From contig JAHHUH010000021.1 in the NCBI GenBank assembly GCA_020024105.1, positions 1-30,004 of the forward strand: a DNA stretch of 30,004 nucleotides, read 5' to 3'. The position numbers and the translations under genes are program-made. The notes beneath the pieces are model-generated. The model was not told the origin of the DNA, searched no databases, and was given only the letters and a program-made list of their open reading frames with translations. This stretch comes from Phascolarctobacterium sp. (GTDB lineage: Bacteria > Bacillota > Negativicutes > Acidaminococcales > Acidaminococcaceae). Positions 22,720 to 30,004 of the stretch are shown piece after piece. The first letter of the stretch is position 1; the number at the start of each line of letters is the position of its first letter.

Positions 22720-23393
22720 TGATATGGTGCGTGGAGGATGATGCCAGTATAAGGGATATTGAGCTGTATACGCTGAATCAGACTGGCTTTACGAGTAAGG
22801 GCTTTGCTGATGGAGCTTCCATGTGGAGGGAGCTGCTTAAGGAAAAGCCGGATCTGATTATCCTGGATATTATGCTGCCGGGTGAGGATGGGGTAGTTAT
22901 TCTGAAAAAGCTGCGTGCCTCCCCTAAAACCAGGACTATTCCCATTATCATGGCTACGGCCAAGGGTATGGAGTATGATAAGGTACAGAGCCTGGACCTG
23001 GGCGCGGATGATTATCTGGTCAAGCCCTTTGGCATGATGGAAATGATTTCCCGCGTGAAGGCGGTTATCCGCCGTTGTGGTGAAAATAATGTTTCCCATC
23101 TGTTACAGGCAGGGGGCGTAACCATTAATCTGGATGAGCACGTCGTTCTGGCCGGGGGAGAGCGGGTTGTCCTTACCTTTAAGGAGTATGAATTATTAAA
23201 GCTGCTTTTGAGCAATCCCGGAATAGCCTTTACTAGGGACCAGCTGACCTGCAAGGTCTGGGGTACGGGATATCTGGGCGAGTCCAGAACCGTGGATATG
23301 CATATCCGTACCCTCAGGCAAAAGCTGGGCTCCTATGGCAGTATTATTGAAACTATTCGCGGTGTAGGCTACCGTCTGGAGGTAAATAGTTGA
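22716..23393 (+). CDS. phoB: Phosphate regulon response regulator PhoB (PhoP-like)
   Basis: A 225-residue OmpR/PhoB-family response regulator. The receiver domain (1-~118) has the acidic pair E7/D8-D9, phosphoacceptor D51 in LDIMLPG, T82 and K104 in VKPFG. The winged-helix DNA-binding domain (~128-222) includes LTFKEYELLKLLL and RTVDMHIRTLRQKL. It would bind the Pho box before pstS, closing an autoregulatory loop. GGAG precedes the ATG, which overlaps the phoU stop. The function is inferred from its place between phoU and the sensor kinase. Confidence 0.93.
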   Translation: MMIWCVEDDASIRDIELYTLNQTGFTSKGFADGASMWRELLKEKPDLIILDIMLPGEDGVVILKKLRASPKTRTIPIIMATAKGMEYDKVQSLDLGADDYLVKPFGMMEMISRVKAVIRRCGENNVSHLLQAGGVTINLDEHVVLAGGERVVLTFKEYELLKLLLSNPGIAFTRDQLTCKVWGTGYLGESRTVDMHIRTLRQKLGSYGSIIETIRGVGYRLEVNS

Positions 23394-24742
23394 AAGCAAA
23401 GATATTCTATTCAACCCTGTTGACGGCCATGGTGGTATTTTTAGCCAGTATGGTGATGAGCGTCAGCTGTCTGTACGATTATTTTGGTGACTTGCAGAAG
23501 GAGCAACTGCGTGATGAGCTGAAGCTGGCAACCATCGGGGTTGAAGAAAAGGGCGTTTCTTATCTGGAGGATTTGGACGATGAGCGTTATCGTCTCACCT
23601 GGGTAGCAGCTGACGGGGACGTGCTCTATGATAGTGGGGTTGATGAGGACACCATGGAAAACCATGGGGACCGTGAGGAAATCAGGATGGCCTTCACTAC
23701 GGGAGAGGGGACGGCCATCCGCTATTCCTCCACTAAAATGGAGCAGAGCATTTATTATGCCCAAAGGCTGGCCAATAATACGGTTTTGCGCATTTCCGGC
23801 AGTAGGGCTACCATAGGTGTGCTGCTGCATGGCATGGTGCAGCCCATAGCCATGGTTATCCTGCTGGCCATGCTGCTGTCCGTCTTTTTGGCTGACCGGG
23901 TAGCAGAAAGAATTATTGCGCCCCTGAATAAATTAGACCTGGAGAACCCTCTGGATAATGATTCCTATGAGGAGTTGACCCCTATTTTAAGCCGCATCTA
24001 TTTTCAACGGCAGGAGATTGCAGAAAACCTGAGTGAGCTGGAGCGGCGGAAGGAGGAGCAGGAAAAGCTGGAGCATATCCGGCGGGAATTTACCAGTAAT
24101 GTTTCCCATGAGCTGAAAACACCCCTACAGTCCATTATGGGTAGTGCGGAGCTGATTGAAAACGGTATGGTCAAGCAGGAGGATATGCCCCGCTTTGTAG
24201 GGCATATCAGGACGGAGGCTGCCCGGCTGGTCAAGCTGATTGACGACATCATCCACCTTTCCCGGATGGATGACGGCATCCACCTGCCCTTTGAAACGGT
24301 TGACCTGCTGACTATCGCCCACGAGGCAATGGAGGCCATTGAAGATGCTGCCCAAAGCAGGAATGTCAAGCTGAGCATTAAAGGGGAGTCAGCTGTTTTA
24401 AAGGGGGTTCCCCGGCTGCTTTTTGAGCTGCTTTATAATCTTTGTGATAATGCGGTTAAATATAATAATCAGGGTGGCAGTGTGGACATCGTCCTGGAGC
24501 AAAATGAGCAGGAGGTTAGTCTGAGCGTCAGCGATACAGGCATTGGTATTCCCCAGGAGGAGCTGGCCAGGGTTTTTGAACGCTTTTACCGCGTGGATAA
24601 AAGCCATTCCAAAAAATCCGGTGGTACGGGTCTGGGGCTGTCCATCGTCAAGCATGTAGCTGCCTGTCATCATGCTAAGGTGGAGTTACAAAGTACTTTG
24701 GGCAATGGTACTACCATTAGGGTTATTTTTCCAAAAAAATAA
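23390..24742 (+). CDS. phoR: Phosphate regulon sensor kinase PhoR
   Basis: A 450-residue membrane histidine kinase. TM1 is at about 7-29, an extracytoplasmic domain of ~115 residues follows, and TM2 is at about 150-168. A short linker (to ~225) leads to the HisKA box with H240 in SNVSHELKTP, then the N box with N354 (CDNAVKY), the G1 box DTGIGIP (382-388) and the G2 box GGTGLGLSI (411-419). The linker is too short for the PAS domain that many PhoR proteins carry after TM2, so sensing probably relies on the outer domain and PhoU. TTG is the start, with GGAGG before it, and overlaps the phoB stop. No clear terminator follows. Confidence 0.92.
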   Translation: MKAKIFYSTLLTAMVVFLASMVMSVSCLYDYFGDLQKEQLRDELKLATIGVEEKGVSYLEDLDDERYRLTWVAADGDVLYDSGVDEDTMENHGDREEIRMAFTTGEGTAIRYSSTKMEQSIYYAQRLANNTVLRISGSRATIGVLLHGMVQPIAMVILLAMLLSVFLADRVAERIIAPLNKLDLENPLDNDSYEELTPILSRIYFQRQEIAENLSELERRKEEQEKLEHIRREFTSNVSHELKTPLQSIMGSAELIENGMVKQEDMPRFVGHIRTEAARLVKLIDDIIHLSRMDDGIHLPFETVDLLTIAHEAMEAIEDAAQSRNVKLSIKGESAVLKGVPRLLFELLYNLCDNAVKYNNQGGSVDIVLEQNEQEVSLSVSDTGIGIPQEELARVFERFYRVDKSHSKKSGGTGLGLSIVKHVAACHHAKVELQSTLGNGTTIRVIFPKK

Positions 24743-24769
24743 ATTTGTGCGGGTGGAGTGCTCATCTGT

Positions 24770-24798
24770 TTGACTTTTTCTGAATAAAGCTATATAAT
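24770..24798 (+). promoter_or_regulatory. Promoter of leuS
   Basis: TTGACT (24770-24775) and TATAAT (24793-24798) have a 17-base spacer, just upstream of the T-box leader. Confidence 0.9.
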
Positions 24799-24811
24799 CT
24801 ATTATAAATTC

Positions 24812-25033
24812 TGTGAAGCGGAATAGTAGTCAGAAATAAGCCTACAGAAAGTCGGCGGGTGATGGAAGCCGGTGGTTATTGCTGGTGAACTCGCCGTGAA
24901 GAAGCCGTAAGGAAATGTACGGCCGTGATGCTGCGTGAAGGCTAAATGAGTGGTAGCTTTTAGCTACAATCAGGGTGGTACCGCGAACCGAAATTCGTCC
25001 CTGACCTTATGTTTAAGGTCGGGGATTTTTTAT
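24812..25033 (+). promoter_or_regulatory. T-box riboswitch, leucine-specific (specifier CTC)
   Basis: A tRNA-sensing leader. Stem I carries GTGATGGAAGCC and a specifier loop GAACTC, with the Leu codon CTC at 24890-24892. The conserved T-box AGGGTGGTACCGCG (24972-24985) would pair with the uncharged tRNA acceptor end and form the antiterminator. The competing terminator pairs 24998-25009 with 25014-25025 and ends in a T-tract. Uncharged tRNA-Leu should therefore switch leuS on. Confidence 0.92.
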
Positions 25034-25065
25034 TTTCGACCAATATATCTAGAGGAGGCACAAGT

Positions 25066-27555
25066 ATGCTCAATGAAAAATATGTGCCCAGTGAGATTGA
25101 AGCCAAATGGCAAAAATACTGGGACGAAAACAAAACCTTTAAAGTAGAGATGGATAAGGATAAGCCTAAATCCTATGTCTTGGAAATGTTCCCCTATCCC
25201 TCTGGTAATTTACATATGGGACATGTACGTAACTATTCCATTGGTGACGTGCTTGCCCGTTTCCGCACCATGGAGGGCTTTAACGTACTCCATCCCATGG
25301 GCTGGGACTCCTTTGGTATGCCGGCAGAAAATGCTGCTATCAAGCATGGCATTGCTCCGAAAAAATGGACTTTGGAAAATATTGCCAATATGACCAAGCA
25401 GCAAAAGGCTCTGGGCCTGGCTTATGACTGGGACCGTGAGGTTGCTACCTGCAAGGAAGATTACTACAAATGGACTCAATGGTTCTTCGAGCTGTTCTAC
25501 AAACGTGGCTTGGCTGTAAAGAAGAAATCTGCCGTTAACTGGTGCAATACCTGTAATACCGTATTGGCTAACGAACAGGTTATTGACGGCAAATGCTGGC
25601 GCTGCGATAGTGATGTAGAAAAGAAGGATTTGGAACAATGGTTCTTCAAAATCACTGACTATGCAGATGAGCTCTTAAAGGACCTGGATAAATTGGAAGG
25701 CTGGCCGGAGCGCGTTAAAACCATGCAGCGCAACTGGATCGGCCGTAGTGAGGGCTTGGAATTCAGCTTTGAAATTCCTGCACTTAATGACAAGGTTTCC
25801 GTTTACACCACCCGCCCGGATACTGCCTTTGGCGTAACCTTCATGGCATTGGCTGCGGAGCATCCCCTCCTGGAAAAAATCTGCGAAAATAATCCTAAGG
25901 CAGAAGAAATTAAAGCCTTCTGTGCTAAGGTACGCAACCAGTCCGACCTGGAAAGAACCTCCAGCGAATCTGCTAAAGAGGGTATCTTTACCGGCGTATA
26001 CTGCATCAACCCCTTCACCGGCCGCAAGGTAGAAATTTGGGTAACCAACTATGTACTCTATGATTATGGTACCGGCGCTGTTATGGGCGTACCTACTGGT
26101 GACCAACGTGACTGGATGTTTGCTGATAAATATGGTATTGAAAAAATCATTGTCATCCAACCTAAGGATGTACAATTGAAATTAGAGGATATGACCTGCG
26201 CTTACGAGGAAAAGGATGGCGTACTGGTTAACTCCGGTAAATTTGACGGTATGGAAATGCATAAGGCCATGTCCGCGATTATGGATGAGGCTGAGGCTAT
26301 GGGCATCGGCCATCGTCATGTTAACTACCGTCTCCGTGACTGGCTGATCAGCCGTCAACGTTATTGGGGTGCTCCTATTCCCATCATCTACTGCCCCAAA
26401 TGCGGTGAGGTACTGGTGCCGGAAGAGGATTTGCCCGTAAGATTGCCTGAGGATGTTAAGTTTGACGCAGGTGCTAAGTCTCCCTTAGCTACCTCCGAAA
26501 GCTTCCTCCACTGCACCTGCCCCAAATGTGGTGGCCCGGCAACTCGTGAAACTGATACCATGGATACCTTCCTGTGTTCTTCCTGGTATTATCTCCGTTA
26601 TACCGACCCGAAAAATACCGAAATGCCCTTTGCTAGGGACGTTAACAACTACTGGGGTCCTGTAGACCAATACATTGGCGGTATTGAGCATGCCATCCTG
26701 CATCTGCTCTATGCACGCTTCTTCTTAAAGGTATTGCGTGATGCCGGTATGGTTGACTATGATGAGCCCTTTGCTAATTTGTTGACCCAGGGAATGGTTA
26801 TCAAAGACGGTGCTAAAATGTCCAAATCCTTGGGCAATGTAGTTTCTCCGGAAGAAATTTTAAGCAAATACGGCGCTGATACCGCACGTCTCTTCATCCT
26901 CTTTGCTGCTCCTCCTGAAAGAGAGCTGGAATGGAGTGACCAGGGCGTGGAAGGCTCCTTCCGTTTCCTGAACCGTGTATGGCGTATTGTCCACAACTTC
27001 CTGCCCCAGCTGGAGGCGAAGGTGGAGGGCTATGACGTAGCTGCCCTGACCGAAGCAGATAAGGATCTTCGTCGTGTAGTACATAGCAGCATTAAAAAGG
27101 TTACTACCGATTTGACCACCCGCTTCAGCTTTAATACCGCTATCTCCACTCTGATGGAGCTGGTTAATGCTTTGTATGCTTATAAGGAAGCTAAGCAGGA
27201 GCCCAACGCAGGTCTGGTTTATGAGGCACTTTCTGCCCTCGTACGTATGCTAGCTCCTTTCGTGCCCCATATTACTGAGGAAATCTGGAGAAATGCTTTT
27301 GACGCTGCTTCCAGTGTTCATGAGCAGAGCTGGCCGGTATATGATGAGGATGCCATGAAGGTTGACAATGTAGAAATTGTTCTCCAGGTTAATGGCAAGG
27401 TACGTGGTCGTCTGGTAGTACCGGCAGTCGCTACTAAGGAAGAATTAGAAAAGATTGCCCTGGCAGATGCCAATGTTCAGGCAAATATCGGTACAGCAAC
27501 TGTACGCAAGATTATCTGCGTACCGGGCCGTCTGGTAAATATTGTAGCTAAATAA
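25066..27555 (+). CDS. leuS: Leucyl-tRNA synthetase
   Basis: An 829-residue class I synthetase that charges tRNA-Leu, of normal bacterial length. The HIGH motif is HMGH (50-53) in PYPSGNLHMGH and the KMSKS motif is at 584-588. A zinc-binding CNTC...CWRC pair is seen at about 159-179. The CP1 editing domain has TTRPDTAFG near 249-257. A second set of CPKC knuckles precedes the catalytic SWYYLRYTDP. The C-terminal anticodon-binding part ends in an EIVLQVNGKVRG domain. The ATG at 25066 follows GAGGAGG (25052-25058); an earlier in-frame ATG at 25009 lies within the terminator of the T-box leader and is rejected. Expression is under T-box control. Confidence 0.98.
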   Translation: MLNEKYVPSEIEAKWQKYWDENKTFKVEMDKDKPKSYVLEMFPYPSGNLHMGHVRNYSIGDVLARFRTMEGFNVLHPMGWDSFGMPAENAAIKHGIAPKKWTLENIANMTKQQKALGLAYDWDREVATCKEDYYKWTQWFFELFYKRGLAVKKKSAVNWCNTCNTVLANEQVIDGKCWRCDSDVEKKDLEQWFFKITDYADELLKDLDKLEGWPERVKTMQRNWIGRSEGLEFSFEIPALNDKVSVYTTRPDTAFGVTFMALAAEHPLLEKICENNPKAEEIKAFCAKVRNQSDLERTSSESAKEGIFTGVYCINPFTGRKVEIWVTNYVLYDYGTGAVMGVPTGDQRDWMFADKYGIEKIIVIQPKDVQLKLEDMTCAYEEKDGVLVNSGKFDGMEMHKAMSAIMDEAEAMGIGHRHVNYRLRDWLISRQRYWGAPIPIIYCPKCGEVLVPEEDLPVRLPEDVKFDAGAKSPLATSESFLHCTCPKCGGPATRETDTMDTFLCSSWYYLRYTDPKNTEMPFARDVNNYWGPVDQYIGGIEHAILHLLYARFFLKVLRDAGMVDYDEPFANLLTQGMVIKDGAKMSKSLGNVVSPEEILSKYGADTARLFILFAAPPERELEWSDQGVEGSFRFLNRVWRIVHNFLPQLEAKVEGYDVAALTEADKDLRRVVHSSIKKVTTDLTTRFSFNTAISTLMELVNALYAYKEAKQEPNAGLVYEALSALVRMLAPFVPHITEEIWRNAFDAASSVHEQSWPVYDEDAMKVDNVEIVLQVNGKVRGRLVVPAVATKEELEKIALADANVQANIGTATVRKIICVPGRLVNIVAK

Positions 27556-27597
27556 TAGGTGTTAAAAAGTTCATTAGGCTTGTAACGCTGATATTAT

Positions 27598-27649
27598 TCG
27601 GAGCTTTATTGAATAACGATACGTTATTTGATAGGGCTCCGATTTTTTT
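27598..27649 (+). terminator. Rho-independent terminator of leuS
   Basis: TCGGAGC (27598-27604) pairs with GCTCCGA (27636-27642) and an inner AATAAC/GTTATT stem (27612-27617 with 27623-27628), followed by seven T. It ends 22 bases before the comEA start, leaving no room for a promoter after it. Confidence 0.9.
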
Positions 27650-27671
27650 GTTTATAAGTGAGGTGCATCCC

Positions 27672-28256
27672 ATGGATAATAGAAGGCAGAAGATTATATT
27701 ATTAGGCTTATTATTGCTTGGTTGCGTACTGACCAGTGTGGCTGTGGACTATTGGGGACAGCCACAGGCCCTGGAGCCGCCACCACCCTCCCGGTCGGAG
27801 CAGGCTCAGCAGGCTCAGCAGGCACAGCCTCAAACAATAACGGTCTATATAAGTGGTGCCGTTCATTTTCCTGGGACCTATGCAATACCGGCAGGCAGCA
27901 GGGTGGAGCAGGCCCTGGAGTATGCCGGCGGCTTGACGGAGGAGGCTAATCTGGAAAGAATTAATCTGGCTAAAAAGCTGAAGGATGGTAGTCAGGTTAA
28001 TGCACCGGCCCGTAGTCAGGGCAGGGCTTCGGCCAAGGGGAGCAGGAGGACTACTGCCAGAGGTAGTGGTCCGGTAAACATCAACACGGCTACCCTGGAG
28101 GAGCTGGACAGTCTGCCCGGAGTGGGACCGGCAACGGCGCAAAAAATTCTGGACTACCGGGAGCAGCATCGCTTTAGCTCCATTGAGGATATTATGCAGG
28201 TTAAGGGGATTGGACCTGCTAAATTTGCCCAGATGAAGGACAGCATTACCATTTAG
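27672..28256 (+). CDS. comEA: Competence protein ComEA, DNA-binding
   Basis: A 194-residue membrane-anchored DNA receptor for natural transformation. One N-terminal helix (about 8-26) anchors it. A Pro- and Gln/Ala-rich linker follows, with a short QAQ repeat near 43-52. An SLBB domain (about 54-110, VYISGAVHFPGTYAIPAGSRVEQAL region) is next, then a basic linker. The C-terminal helix-hairpin-helix pair is at 130-194 (VNINTATLEELDSLPGVGPATA, KGIGPAKF). The ATG at 27672 follows GTGAGGT; upstream in-frame starts lie inside the leuS terminator. comEC follows two bases later, so the two form an operon. No clear promoter is visible after the leuS terminator. Confidence 0.93.
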   Translation: MDNRRQKIILLGLLLLGCVLTSVAVDYWGQPQALEPPPPSRSEQAQQAQQAQPQTITVYISGAVHFPGTYAIPAGSRVEQALEYAGGLTEEANLERINLAKKLKDGSQVNAPARSQGRASAKGSRRTTARGSGPVNINTATLEELDSLPGVGPATAQKILDYREQHRFSSIEDIMQVKGIGPAKFAQMKDSITI

Positions 28257-28257
28257 T

Positions 28258-30004
28258 ATGGCAGGTATATACGGGGGAACGGTTTTATTTTTGGGAGGCT
28301 GTTATTTAGGTATCCGCTGGGCAGCAGGGGGAGGCTGGCTGCTGGGGGGCGTTGGGGCAGCACTATTGCTGCTGCTGGTCTTAATCTTTAAACTAAAAAG
28401 AGAATATTTATCCATATTGCTGGCTCTGGGCATGGGGCTGATGGGCCTGCTTGCCGGGCTAAGAGCACCCCTGCCGCCCGCTCTGAGTCTACAGGATTAT
28501 TGGCAGCAGACTGTTCAGGTCTACGGCTCCATTGAGCCTCTTAGCGTGAAGGAGCATGACTATGGCACCAGTCTGATTTTGGACTGTCAGCAGCTTTATC
28601 TTGGGCAGCAGAGTCTACCCTACGAGGGCAAGCTGCGGGTGAGCCTAAGGGAGAAGGTGCCGCCTACGGGTAAGCTCTGGCTAAGAGGCACCCTGCAGCC
28701 ATTGCAGGTGCTGCATAATCCCGGCTCCTGGGATAGCGACCGTTGGAATTATGTTCATGGACTAGGTGGGCGGCTACAAAAGGCCCAGCTGGTGGAGGCC
28801 CGGCCCGACAGGGGGCTCCTGCACAGGCTGGAGGCCTGGAATGTACAGCTGCGGCAGCTGCTTCTTGACCATGTGCCCGGAGAAAAGGGCAGACTGCTGG
28901 GCAATATGGTTCTTGGTGGCAGTGGTGGACTATCCACGGAGGTTTATGAAAGCTTTGTCAATAACGGGCTGGTCCATCTCTTATCTGTTTCCGGTAGCCA
29001 TCTTGTCCTTTTGACTAGCTTTCTCCAGCTCTGCTTTGGCAGGCTGCCGGCAGCTCTCGGCAGACCATTAATTTTTCTGCTCCTGCTGGCCTACGGACTG
29101 CTTTGTGGTCTGCAGCCGCCGGTGCTGCGGGCTCTGGCTATGAGTATGGTACTGCTTTGGGGTGGCCGGGATGCGGCTAAGGGGATGATTTTATGCCTGA
29201 CCGCCGTATTTATGCTGATCTTTAAGCCGCTCTGGCTGTACGAAATTGGCTTTCAGCTCTCCTTTGTAACGGTAGCGGGACTAATCTGGCTTTATCCTAA
29301 GATAAAAATTTATTGCTGTGAGTACCTGCCCACTGTTATTGGCGAGGGAATGGCCATTACTCTGGCAGCCCAGCTGGCGGCTTTACCCTGGAGTATCGGC
29401 TATTTTCACCAGCTGTCCCTGGTCAGTCTAATTAGTAATGTGCTTTTAGTACCACTTTTGGAACTGGCCATGCTGCTGACAATTTTGGGCCTGGCCTTGG
29501 TCGTGCTGCTGCCAGACTGCAGCTGGCTGCTGAGTCCTGCTACCTGGATTTTGCAGCAGACCTTGGTACAGGGACTGGTGCTGGCACGGCTACCACTGGC
29601 TACCATTACCATCGGCTGCCTGCCCCTCTGGTGTGCCGTTTTTTATTATCTGCTGCTGGCCCTGTGGGTGGACCTGCCCGTATTTCAGTTCCTTCGTAAT
29701 GAGGAGCGGCGGCTGTCTCTGCTGGGCAGTGCTCTCCTCCTGACGCTAGTCCTGCTTGTCCGGAGCTTCTGGCCCCAGCCTCTGACTATTTACTTTATGG
29801 ATGTGGGACAGGGGGATGGGGCTGTCATCCTGACCCCTAGCAGACAAGTTATTGTTATTGATACCGGTGGTCTGAAAAATTATGACACGGGAAGCAGGAT
29901 AGTAGTACCACTGCTGCGTAGTCTGGGCAATAGCAGGGTGGATTTGCTGGTGCTGACTCATGGTGATTATGACCATTTGGGAGGGGCCGCAGGGCTTGCT
30001 CGTA
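28258..30004 (+). CDS. comEC: Competence channel ComEC/Rec2, partial (runs off window)
   Basis: An open frame of 582 codons without a stop to the window end; the C-terminus is missing. The N-terminal part has two or three helices, then an outer DUF4131-like domain (about 65-185). The competence domain follows (LGNMVLGGSGGLS, then GLVHLLSVSGSHL near 239-251), with many further helices. The last part enters the metallo-beta-lactamase domain: FMDVGQGDG and then the zinc motif THGDYDHLGG near the end. ComEC forms the inner-membrane pore for single-stranded DNA uptake. The ATG lies one base past the comEA stop and has no good ribosome site nearby, suggesting translational coupling. Confidence 0.94.
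   Translation, partial: MAGIYGGTVLFLGGCYLGIRWAAGGGWLLGGVGAALLLLLVLIFKLKREYLSILLALGMGLMGLLAGLRAPLPPALSLQDYWQQTVQVYGSIEPLSVKEHDYGTSLILDCQQLYLGQQSLPYEGKLRVSLREKVPPTGKLWLRGTLQPLQVLHNPGSWDSDRWNYVHGLGGRLQKAQLVEARPDRGLLHRLEAWNVQLRQLLLDHVPGEKGRLLGNMVLGGSGGLSTEVYESFVNNGLVHLLSVSGSHLVLLTSFLQLCFGRLPAALGRPLIFLLLLAYGLLCGLQPPVLRALAMSMVLLWGGRDAAKGMILCLTAVFMLIFKPLWLYEIGFQLSFVTVAGLIWLYPKIKIYCCEYLPTVIGEGMAITLAAQLAALPWSIGYFHQLSLVSLISNVLLVPLLELAMLLTILGLALVVLLPDCSWLLSPATWILQQTLVQGLVLARLPLATITIGCLPLWCAVFYYLLLALWVDLPVFQFLRNEERRLSLLGSALLLTLVLLVRSFWPQPLTIYFMDVGQGDGAVILTPSRQVIVIDTGGLKNYDTGSRIVVPLLRSLGNSRVDLLVLTHGDYDHLGGAAGLAR

Noticed and set aside
25675..26175. 166-codon open frame antisense to leuS
   Set aside because: It is fully inside the leuS coding sequence, with no ribosome site or recognisable domain.
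27799..27832. Short tandem repeat in comEA
   Set aside because: It is an in-frame Gln-Ala linker repeat within the coding sequence, not a mobile or regulatory repeat.

Overview
The window looks like an ordinary chromosomal stretch of an anaerobic Firmicute, most likely one of the Negativicutes. The best clue is a 138-residue flavodoxin with the sequence character of the Megasphaera elsdenii protein. A T-box leuS leader, zinc-ribbon MscL, Bacillus-like Pho repeats and a group 4 membrane hydrogenase also fit. The genus (for example Phascolarctobacterium or Acidaminococcus relatives) is an inference, not something the sequence proves.

Layout. (1) 1-3,050: brnQ and mscL on the minus strand, each with its own terminator; then, from a near-consensus promoter, a small protein resembling a free-standing DnaA domain I, and an isolated tRNA-Pro(CGG). 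(2) 3,050-7,190: a gene-poor stretch with a small orphan ORF, a 365-residue protein of unknown function, a four-helix membrane protein, and probable decayed sequence. (3) 7,190-14,600: a six-gene operon for a group 4 (Hyf/Hyc-type) [NiFe] hydrogenase: hyfB, hyfC, hyfE, hyfF, a fused 30K/49K large subunit, and a fused ferredoxin/small subunit. No hyp, hycI-like or formate dehydrogenase gene is nearby. (4) 14,600-15,800: a DUF3793 protein plus flavodoxin, behind a promoter with two dyad operators. (5) 15,800-18,450: an AlkA-type glycosylase (minus), a tRNA-Asp/Gly/Trp cluster, a broken small ORF and a NagD-type phosphatase (minus). (6) 18,500-24,750: a complete phosphate operon pstS-pstC-pstA-pstB-phoU-phoB-phoR behind a Pho box, with an attenuator-like hairpin after pstS. 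(7) 24,750-30,004: a leucine T-box riboswitch and leuS, then comEA and a comEC that runs off the window end.

How the parts work together. The hydrogenase would oxidise a low-potential carrier, reduce protons and couple this to ion pumping through the HyfB/HyfF antiporter-like subunits; the nearby flavodoxin is a plausible but unproven carrier. The Pst proteins import phosphate, and PhoU, PhoR and PhoB sense it and feed back on the same operon. ComEA and ComEC bind and import DNA.

The most unusual material is in the hydrogenase. Its large subunit ends exactly at the second CxxC motif plus three residues, so it has no maturation extension. It carries His-to-Asn and Asp-Pro-to-Glu-Leu changes beside the nickel cysteines. 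Its ferredoxin domain is fused to the small subunit and has lost two cysteines. Other points of interest are the DnaA domain I-like protein, the paired operators before the flavodoxin operon, Pho-like repeats facing the phosphatase gene, and short direct repeats just downstream of tRNA genes at two loci.
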